Source: Isochrysis galbana
Lineage: Eukaryota; Haptophyta; Isochrysidales; Isochrysidaceae
Length of the DNA: 64,000 bases
Direction of reading: 5' to 3'
NCBI GenBank assembly: GCA_018136815.1
Contig: CM030938.1
Span: forward strand, 5,046,749 to 5,110,748
Translations under genes and position numbers: made by a program
Notes under the pieces: model-generated
The model's input: the letters and a program-made list of their open reading frames with translations, nothing else
Database searches by the model: none
What the model was told of the DNA's origin: nothing
In this document: positions 19,689-28,200 of the stretch, piece by piece
Numbering within the stretch: the first letter of the stretch is position 1
Layout of the letters: every line of letters begins with the position of its first letter

Positions 19689-21848
19689 CTCAATCACATC
19701 CGGCGAGTTAACGGCCCCGACGCGGCGATATGTTCCAGCGTGAATTTTGAATCGAACCTGTAGCGAAGCTACAGGATGGAACGACGGAAGGTGTAGAGGT
19801 TTGGGGTCAGTGTTGACCACCGTAACCGCGATGGTGTGGTCGGCGTTCGACCTCTCTACTTGGGGAATGACGAGAGGAGAGCTATCGATCGTTTCACGCG
19901 TAGGGAGTCGGTCCACGAGCATGGCGCAGTCTTCGTGTTCTCGAAGAGCTAGCGGAATTCGGACGTGAAACGTTGCCCGATGATAGGCCGGGATCGTGAT
20001 AGGTTCGTGGGTGTATAGGAGGTACTCGGAGCCACATGATGCCGGCGCTTTGGCGGCAAACTCATCGGCCGTGCTGAAGAGAGGCTCGGTGACTAGCTGG
20101 TTGTCGTTTTTGGTGGCCTGCGGCCCTCGGAAGAAGTCAGTCGTGATTGGGTTCGCGGAGGTCGGACAGACCTGTGCACAAGTCATGCTGACAGGGACCA
20201 CCGCTATCGGTGACGTCGAGACGCGAAAGATCGGCGGAGCGTCGGGGCTTGGACTGCCATTAACCTCAAGAGGAGCCACCGTGGATGGAGCACCGAGGGT
20301 GATAGAGCCGTCCGTGCTGTCGGAGGCGAGCTGAATCGAAGCGGCGTGCGTAGCTAAGAAGTCGTTCCCGAGCAGCAGCATCGGGTTGCCTTCAATCACC
20401 ATGAACGTATGACGAAAGAGAAATCCACCGACGGAGAAAACGATCCGAGCCTTGCCTCGCGTGATAAGAGGTAGGCCGTCTGGGCCATGGAGCGGTGTCA
20501 CTACGGCTTGCGGCAGCCGCTCGACGCATGCGTCGTTGGGTAGGCTGGACAAGAGGGAAGTGGTCACGACCGACGGGCCAGCTCCGGTGTCAGCGAGGGT
20601 GCTGTTGACCGTGAGAGCGGAGTCGGCCAAGATTACTCCTTCTTTGCCGGTAGCCTCGCCGGAGCGGCAGACCATCAGGTCTCGAACATATAGGCAATGC
20701 CTTGGGTAGGCAGATGGTAGGGTATCCACGACGCTCTCCGGTCGGTGCGTGGTCACGTGTGCGATGGTGTCGGACGGGGACGGGGTTGGTCGACAGCGTG
20801 GTTGCTCGGGTGAATTCGTCGTCAAAGTAGTCGTCGTCTCTTCGGGTACTCCGACTGCCGCTATCGTGGCAGAGAGCCTAGAGGCGTCGTCCTCGTTGGT
20901 AGCGGTACAGGGTGATAGCTTGGGACTAGTGTATCCCAGGCCTCTCTTGTCGGTGGGGTGCCTCGGGTGGTCGGACATCCTTTCCCAGTCTTTCTCGAGA
21001 CGAGCTTGGGCTTCTGTCTTGGGTCTTCGAACTAATGAGGCTAGCTCTTCGGCGCGGATGCCTTTGGCTTCCACGAACTCGATCGGCGCTCGGACGGCAG
21101 CGGCGAGGTCGGATTCCTCGTCGGCGCCTCGTCCGGCTAGAGCTTGCGATCTTATTTCGTCAGCGGTTTCGAGCGTGACGTTGGACCATTTCTGGTCCCC
21201 GTTCACTCCGAATGATTGCCATTGTTGGCGCCGCTTCCGGAGAGTCGTCGGCGTCGTCGGACGTGGCGAGCTCGCGCGTGCCGGAGGCGGGGCGGTCCAT
21301 GGAGAGAATGGGTCGTGGAAAGTAGACTCGGAGGCGTAGAGTGGCGTGTCGTTGTCGTGGTTATCGTGGGTTTCTTTTTGGTCCTCGTGGTTGTCTGACT
21401 CGGGAGTAGCTGGACGGGAAACAACGGGGTCGGAAGAAACTTCACTAGTTTCCCTCCCCCTCTCATAACGATGAAGAGCCGACCACGGCTCGTAGGCGGT
21501 AGCCTCGGTTGAGCTAAGTGAAGGCCGGTCCAATAGGCTGCGCCGCGCGCAAGCGAGTAGCTCTAACGCGGACAATATCTTCGTCGATGGCTGGTCTCGC
21601 TGTTGGCTCAAATGTCGAAGAAGAACAGGCATCCAATGGATCGCCATCGCTCCAGCTACACCGACGTAGGTGCGGCTGCGCAGAGCGCCACGGTGCGGTG
21701 AAGGAGACAGATTAGCCATGGCTGACTCACGGCCATCCACGACGCAGGTTGGCTGAAGGGGCGGCAGCCCTTTGGTGAGGTACAACCCGGTGGCTTTCTG
21801 GTGTCCAGTGCCGTGCTCCCATGGTTGGACGAATTGGGTCGGGGTCAA
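19686..21848 (-). CDS. Pol part 1: end of methyltransferase, aspartic protease and linker (left contig copy)
   Basis: Reads the C-terminal third of the methyltransferase (FVQPWEHGTGHQKATG, GLPPLQPT, RSRTYVGVAGAMAIHW), a low-complexity spacer, then a retropepsin-like protease: LADTGAGPSVV (catalytic DTGAG near 20591-20577), a flap-like region and MLLLGNDFLATHAA. A conserved linker (LYTHEPITIPAYHRATF, MLVDRLPTRETIDSSP) follows, and the frame ends at the TAG. It is cut off from the methyltransferase N-terminal part by loss of one C in a C-run near 21848; the other contig copy has six C where this has five, and stays in frame. The protease matures Gag and Pol. The frameshift is probably an assembly error. 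Confidence 0.85.
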   Translation of the reverse strand: MTPTQFVQPWEHGTGHQKATGLYLTKGLPPLQPTCVVDGRESAMANLSPSPHRGALRSRTYVGVAGAMAIHWMPVLLRHLSQQRDQPSTKILSALELLACARRSLLDRPSLSSTEATAYEPWSALHRYERGRETSEVSSDPVVSRPATPESDNHEDQKETHDNHDNDTPLYASESTFHDPFSPWTAPPPARASSPRPTTPTTLRKRRQQWQSFGVNGDQKWSNVTLETADEIRSQALAGRGADEESDLAAAVRAPIEFVEAKGIRAEELASLVRRPKTEAQARLEKDWERMSDHPRHPTDKRGLGYTSPKLSPCTATNEDDASRLSATIAAVGVPEETTTTLTTNSPEQPRCRPTPSPSDTIAHVTTHRPESVVDTLPSAYPRHCLYVRDLMVCRSGEATGKEGVILADSALTVNSTLADTGAGPSVVTTSLLSSLPNDACVERLPQAVVTPLHGPDGLPLITRGKARIVFSVGGFLFRHTFMVIEGNPMLLLGNDFLATHAASIQLASDSTDGSITLGAPSTVAPLEVNGSPSPDAPPIFRVSTSPIAVVPVSMTCAQVCPTSANPITTDFFRGPQATKNDNQLVTEPLFSTADEFAAKAPASCGSEYLLYTHEPITIPAYHRATFHVRIPLALREHEDCAMLVDRLPTRETIDSSPLVIPQVERSNADHTIAVTVVNTDPKPLHLPSFHPVASLQVRFKIHAGTYRRVGAVNSPDVIE

Positions 21849-24800
21849 CCCCCGACTAAACGGCGAGCTTCCGCATGCATCCGAGGGTTCTCGACCGCTA
21901 CAAACGGAGCAGTGGCAGAGGCCATTGACTTGAAGACGCGGGCGGCCGACTCAAGAGCGGCACGACGTCCGGGTTCTGGTGAAAGCCATTGGCTGCTGAC
22001 GGCGGAGAGGTACGTGCAGGGCGGGTGGGCGATGACTAGGTCCCAACCTAGGTTTTGGACATGAAGCGCGTCGCCTTGGAAGTGGGGCACGTAGTCAATC
22101 TCGGAAGGATATAAATCGCACGTAGCTACATCAGCTCCGGCGAGTAGGAACATGGAGGAGACGACGCCGCTAGTCTCACCAACGACGAGAACTCGTGGGG
22201 CGTGACAGCCAGAAGTCAGCCCGTCTTGGACTTGTTGACTCGTCTTCGTGAGCTCCGCGCAAAGCTCATCGAAGTGCTTGGGTAGCGCGGCGGCAGGCGA
22301 GGCTAGGGTGCCGTTGCGAGGCCAGCGAAGCTCTTGGGCTGCCTCCGTGAGGTGCCGAGGTAATACCACCGTAGAGCCGCTCGCTCGTGCACGAAGAGAT
22401 GCGAGAGCGTGGAGAGCGGGTGACGGGGTATCATCACGGGTGCCGACATCGGAGTTGTTTCGAGAGGAATCGAAGGACTGGATCGCGGACGCATTGATCG
22501 CTGCCACGCGCATGATGGCGGTGGCAGTGGTATCGAGAGGCAGGCAGTGCTTGGAGGCTGCGACCGGTGGCCGCGGCGACGTAGGACGAATGGAAGTAGA
22601 CTCGGATATCGACAACGTGGAGACAGGCTCGGAGGACGGGATTGACGAACAAACTCGGAGAGGTGGGGTGTCGGATTGCGGCGACGGACGCCGCGGCCGC
22701 GAGACCACCGGTGAGAGACATGAAGGACATGGCTCAGAGACTCGGTTGGGCTGGCTCAATGGGCGTAGAAGCTCGGTTTGGGAGGCGGCCGTTCCTCGAC
22801 GTGCAAGGGAGTTGTGGTCACTCTCCATGGTCACGTCGGGAGAGGAATCGGGCCAGGCATAGACTTCGTTGCAATCTGTCGTCGGCGGGGTCGGCGCCGG
22901 CGAAAGAAGGGACGTGGCTGTCGAAGAAGCCGGCTGCGGGGAAGGCTGAGGCCAGGGTGGTGGCTCTGCGGCAGCGGCTGGTGTGGGTGGTGGCCGAAGA
23001 GGTTCTGCAATGCGAAGCATTCTTCGGAGGACTTGGCTCGGGCTAGCGGGTGCATGGACCGCTGAAATTACGGCGGATTCAGACTCGAATTCGGAAGACT
23101 CGGCGACTTGAGAGAGGCTAGGAGACGGCTGTGCCAGCTCCTCCATGGCTCTTGACTGATGGGATGGCGTGGGAACGCCGGTGGTCGACCGCGGACTCCG
23201 CGGTGACGTTGATTTGTGCTCGGACTCGGACTCGTCGTTCCTAGCGTGCTGGACGCCAAAAACAGGGCTAATTTTCGAAATGGGAACGGACGGGCGGCCC
23301 AAAGGTGAAGCCCCCTGGCGTCGCAACCGTCGATGAGGACGAAGCGGACGCTTGTGATGACAATAGGGGCACGGTGGCCAGCACCGGTTGGCTCGGTGCG
23401 GCCGTAATCTCGGACTCGGTGACGGGCTTGATTTCGCGGGCTCGGGATGCACTGTCTTGTGCAATTGGACTCGGACTCGGAACGGAAACGGAAGGGATCG
23501 GCTCGGCGGCGTGCAGCTTGCTGGAGTGGCAGGCCGGCTGCGGCGAGACTCGAAACGGTGGCTTGGACAAGGACACAGTGGCTGTCGTCGAGGGCTTCGG
23601 CGTCAGCTTGTGTTTGGACTCGATACGCGGTGGCTCGTGAAACGGGGCTCGGGTATGGTTGGAATTCTGGACGTGACCGGAGTTTCAAATGACTCAGACT
23701 CGGGGCGCGGAGGACCGAAGGTGAACACTCCCGCGAAGGAGTGGTCGTCAGAGGCTCAGTGGGCGGCTGGAGCTCCGTTAATCCTGCGGTCGACCGCGTG
23801 TAGGACTCGGTGACGTTGTAAACTCGGACTCGGACTCGGACTCGGATGGCTCAGAACGGGGTTTGCTCAAAACAGGCTTGGACTCGGACTCGAAAGAAAG
23901 TGGGGAGGAACCGGAGAACTGCGCCTCCATCGTCGTAGCGATGGAGACTGGTGATACCGGTGATGACTGGACTGGGCTCAGACTCGTAGATGGGCTCGCG
24001 GTGGCGTAGGACGAAGAGGGTAATTCTGAACGTGACTTGGACTCGTACTCGTACTCGGGAGACGTTTTGTGGCTCGGACATGCGAAATTTGATTTGAGAG
24101 ATTGAAGGTTGGATTGGGCCTGCGGCGGCTGGATTTTCGCAGACCGTGAGGTCTTGGACTGTTGATGCTTGGGGAGTGGCGTGGGATAGCGGTTGAGCGG
24201 CTTGAGTTGATAGAGAGGCGTGACGGTTGACTTGGTTTTGAGGACTCGTGCGTGATATCGAGAATCAGGATGGAATTATCGGCATTGGGAGAAATAGGGG
24301 CAATCGGCGAGGAGGCAGGAGAAAGAGGGGATGGAGGTGGCAGGGCTTGTCTGGAACTTGGGGAATCTTGGGGTACCGGTTGGGGGCCGTAGAAGTACTC
24401 GGCCGTAGCGTAATACGATCTTTTGGTGGGTGGCGTTCAGGCCACTACCTGGACTGGTAGTGGGGTAACAGCGCGGACGTGGGCCCCGCGGCGACTACTG
24501 GGCCGGACGGAGAACAACCATCGTGCGGAGGCGGCGGTGGACTCTGGGTCGTTACACCTCCCACTGCCGCTTCGCAGAGAAAACGAATGTACGGTTGGCA
24601 AACGACGGGGTTATGAGCTCCGTCGCCCGTGCCATACTTCCACAGGTCGCCTCGGGCGTACAGATGGAGCCCGGGGACGAAAGGCGCAGTACGCGCAGCC
24701 GTTGGCGTCGGTCCACTCCTTGACGTCGCGGTCTAAGTCGTCGAGACGCGGCGCCGTCATGGTGGCATCGGAGGGGCGGCAGCGGTGAGCGCAGCGCAAG

Positions 24801-25148
24801 GCGGGTGACCCGCGTAACGAGAAATTTGCCAGAAGCGGGCTCAGCGCTCGAGACCAGCTACCTGGATCCATTCCGAGAGGCCCGAATCGGCCGGAAGCCA
24901 AGGCCGTTCGGGGGGCTCACATTGGGACGAGAAGACGTGCTTTTGCCGAGGGACGGTCAAGAAGTGCGTCCGGTAGCGGAGACGATGCGGAGTAATTCGT
25001 AGGTGGAGGAGGAGCCGACGATTGTCAGCGCCAGTCGCGCGGTTCGAGTTGTTGTTTTGCGATTTTAATGCCTCGGCCACCGCCGCTTGGACGGCGGCGA
25101 CCATCGAAAGCCGTAGTGTCCACGGGGTTAGAGGCAGCCTTAGCAACC
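19859..25148. repeat. Left member of an artificial 5.3-kb duplication (contig end)
   Basis: Aligns end to end with 25249-30558 at a nearly constant offset (5381-5390). Differences are almost all single-base gains or losses concentrated at 23.3-25.1 kb, the end nearest the gap, as expected of an unpolished contig end. Use the right-hand copy for 23.3-25.1 kb. Confidence 0.9.
21845..23464 (-). CDS. Methyltransferase ORF, N-terminal part (left contig copy)
   Basis: Duplicate of 27227-28848. Covers a long Ser/Pro/Glu-rich spacer and the first two thirds of the cytosine methyltransferase, ending at VENPRMHAEARRLVGG because of the C-run frameshift. The catalytic Cys codon is at 22018-22016. Upstream of about 23270 this copy has repeated one-base losses relative to 28650-30300, so its apparent start is not meaningful. 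Confidence 0.7.
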   Translation of the reverse strand: MHKTVHPEPAKSSPSPSPRLRPHRANRCWPPCPYCHHKRPLRPHRRLRRQGASPLGRPSVPISKISPVFGVQHARNDESESEHKSTSPRSPRSTTGVPTPSHQSRAMEELAQPSPSLSQVAESSEFESESAVISAVHAPASPSQVLRRMLRIAEPLRPPPTPAAAAEPPPWPQPSPQPASSTATSLLSPAPTPPTTDCNEVYAWPDSSPDVTMESDHNSLARRGTAASQTELLRPLSQPNRVSEPCPSCLSPVVSRPRRPSPQSDTPPLRVCSSIPSSEPVSTLSISESTSIRPTSPRPPVAASKHCLPLDTTATAIMRVAAINASAIQSFDSSRNNSDVGTRDDTPSPALHALASLRARASGSTVVLPRHLTEAAQELRWPRNGTLASPAAALPKHFDELCAELTKTSQQVQDGLTSGCHAPRVLVVGETSGVVSSMFLLAGADVATCDLYPSEIDYVPHFQGDALHVQNLGWDLVIAHPPCTYLSAVSSQWLSPEPGRRAALESAARVFKSMASATAPFVAVENPRMHAEARRLVGG

Positions 25149-25248
25149 NNNNNNNNNNNNNNNNNNNNNNNNNNNNNNNNNNNNNNNNNNNNNNNNNNNN
25201 NNNNNNNNNNNNNNNNNNNNNNNNNNNNNNNNNNNNNNNNNNNNNNNN
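25149..25248. other. Assembly gap (100 N)
   Basis: A run of 100 undetermined bases. The flanking contigs already overlap by about 5.3 kb, so this gap has negative true size. ORFs crossing it are artefacts. Confidence 0.99.
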
Positions 25249-28200
25249 TACTTGGGGAATGACGAGAGGAGAGCTATCGATCGTTTCACGCGTAGGGAGT
25301 CGGTCCACGAGCATGGCGCAGTCTTCGTTTCTCGAAGAGCTAGCGGAATTCGGACGTGAAACGTTGCCCGATGATAGGCCGGGATCGTGATAGGTTCGTG
25401 GGTGTATAGGAGGTACTCGGAGCCACATGATGCCGGCGCTTTGGCGGCAAACTCATCGGCCGTGCTGAAGAGAGGCTCGGTGACTAGCTGGTTGTCGTTT
25501 TTGGTGGCCTGCGGCCCTCGGAAGAAGTCAGTCGTGATTGGGTTCGCGGAGGTCGGACAGACCTGTGCACAAGTCATGCTGACAGGGACCACCGCTATCG
25601 GTGACGTCGAGACGCGAAAATCGGCGGAGCGTCGGGCTTGGACTGCCATTAACCTCAAGAGGAGCACCGTGATGGAGCACCGAGGGTGATAGAGCCGTCC
25701 GTGCTGTCGGAGGCGAGCTGAATCGAAGCGGCGTGCGTAGCTAAAAGTCGTTCCCGAGCAGCAGCATCGGGTTGCCTTCAATCACCATGAACGTATGACG
25801 AAAGAGAAATCCACCGACGGAGAAAACGATCCGAGCCTTGCCTCGCGTGATAAGAGGTAGGCCGTCTGGGCCATGGAGCGGTGTCACTACGGCTTGCGGC
25901 AGCCGCTCGACGCATGCGTCGTTGGGTAGGCTGGACAAGAGGGAAGTGGTCACGACCGACGGGCCAGCTCCGGTGTCAGCGAGGGTGCTGTTGACCGTGA
26001 GAGCGGGAGTCGGCCAAGATTACTCCTTCTTTGCCGTAGCCTCGCCGGAGCGGCAGACCATCAGGTCTCGAACATATAGCAATGCCTTGGGTAGGCAGAT
26101 GGTAGGGTATCCACGACGCTCTCCGGTCGGTGCGTGGTCACGTGTGCGATGGTGTCGGACGGGACGGGGTTGGTCGACAGCGTGGTTGCTCGGGTGAATT
26201 CGTCGTCAAAGTAGTCGTCGTCTCTTCGGGTACTCCGACTGCCGCTATCGTGGCAGAGAGCCTAGAGGCGTCGTCCTCGTTGGTAGCGTACAGGGTGATA
26301 GCTTGGGACTAGTGTATCCCAGGCCTCTCTTGTCGGTGGGGTGCCTCGGGTGGTCGGACATCCTTTCCCAGTCTTTCTCGAGACGAGCTTGGGCTTCTGT
26401 CTTGGGTCTTCGAACTAATGAGGCTAGCTCTTCGGCGCGGATGCCTTTGGCTTCCACGAACTCGATCGGCGCTCGGACGGCAGCGGCGAGGTCGGATTCC
26501 TCGTCGGCGCCTCGTCCGGCTAGAGCTTGCGATCTTATTTCGTCAGCGGTTTCGAGCGTGACGTTGGACCATTTCTGGTCCCGTTCACTCCGAATGATTG
26601 CCATTGTTGGCGCCGCTTCCGGAGAGTCGTCGGCGTCGTCGGACGTGGCGAGCTCGCGCGTGCCGGAGGCGGGGCGGTCCATGGAGAGAATGGGTCGTGG
26701 AAAGTAGACTCGGAGGCGTAGAGTGGCGTGTCGTTGTCGTGGTTATCGTGGGTTTCTTTTTGGTCCTCGTGGTTGTCTGACTCGGAGTAGCTGGACGGGA
26801 AACAACGGGGTCGGAAGAAACTTCACTAGTTTCCCTCCCCCTCTCATAACGATGAAGAGCCGACCACGGCTCGTAGGCGGTAGCCTCGGTTGAGCTAAGT
26901 GAAGGCCGGTCCAATAGGCTGCGCCGCGCGCAAGCGAGTAGCTCTAACGCGGACAATATCTTCGTCGATGGCTGGTCTCGCTGTTGGCTCAAATGTCGAA
27001 GAAGAACAGGCATCCAATGGATCGCCATCGCTCCAGCTACACCGACGTAGGTGCGGCTGCGCAGAGCGCCACGGTGCGGTGAAGGAGACAGATTAGCCAT
27101 GGCTGACTCACGGCCATCCACGACGCAGGTTGGCTGAAGGGGCGGCAGCCCTTTGGTGAGGTACAACCCGGTGGCTTTCTGGTGTCCAGTGCCGTGCTCC
27201 CATGGTTGGACGAATTGGGTCGGGGTCAACCCCCCGACTAAACGGCGAGCTTCCGCATGCATCCGAGGGTTCTCGACCGCTACAAACGGAGCAGTGGCAG
27301 AGGCCATTGACTTGAAGACGCGGGCGGCCGACTCAAGAGCGGCACGACGTCCGGGTTCTGGTGAAAGCCATTGGCTGCTGACGGCGGAGAGGTACGTGCA
27401 GGGCGGGTGGGCGATGACTAGGTCCCAACCTAGGTTTTGGACATGAAGCGCGTCGCCTTGGAAGTGGGGCACGTAGTCAATCTCGGAAGGATATAAATCG
27501 CACGTAGCTACATCAGCTCCGGCGAGTAGGAACATGGAGGAGACGACGCCGCTAGTCTCACCAACGACGAGAACTCGTGGGGCGTGACAGCCAGAAGTCA
27601 GCCCGTCTTGGACTTGTTGACTCGTCTTCGTGAGCTCCGCGCAAAGCTCATCGAAGTGCTTGGGTAGCGCGGCGGCAGGCGAGGCTAGGGTGCCGTTGCG
27701 AGGCCAGCGAAGCTCTTGGGCTGCCTCCGTGAGGTGCCGAGGTAATACCACCGTAGAGCCGCTCGCTCGTGCACGAAGAGATGCGAGAGCGTGGAGAGCG
27801 GGTGACGGGGTATCATCACGGGTGCCGACATCGGAGTTGTTTCGAGAGGAATCGAAGGACTGGATCGCGGACGCATTGATCGCTGCCACGCGCATGATGG
27901 CGGTGGCAGTGGTATCGAGAGGCAGGCAGTGCTTGGAGGCTGCGACCGGTGGCCGCGGCGACGTAGGACGAATGGAAGTAGACTCGGATATCGACAACGT
28001 GGAGACAGGCTCGGAGGACGGGATTGACGAACAAACTCGGAGAGGTGGGGTGTCGGATTGCGGCGACGGACGCCGCGGCCGCGAGACCACCGGTGAGAGA
28101 CATGAAGGACATGGCTCAGAGACTCGGTTGGGCTGGCTCAATGGGCGTAGAAGCTCGGTTTGGGAGGCGGCCGTTCCTCGACGTGCAAGGGAGTTGTGGT

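Noticed and set aside
24841-25781. ORFs crossing the N run as fused proteins
   Set aside because: They translate through 100 undetermined bases between two overlapping contig ends; the joined reading is meaningless.
26585-26790. C-terminus SQTTTRTKKKPTITTTTT of the right-copy methyltransferase ORF as real protein
   Set aside because: It arises from a missing G near 26785; the left copy has the base and continues in the protease frame.
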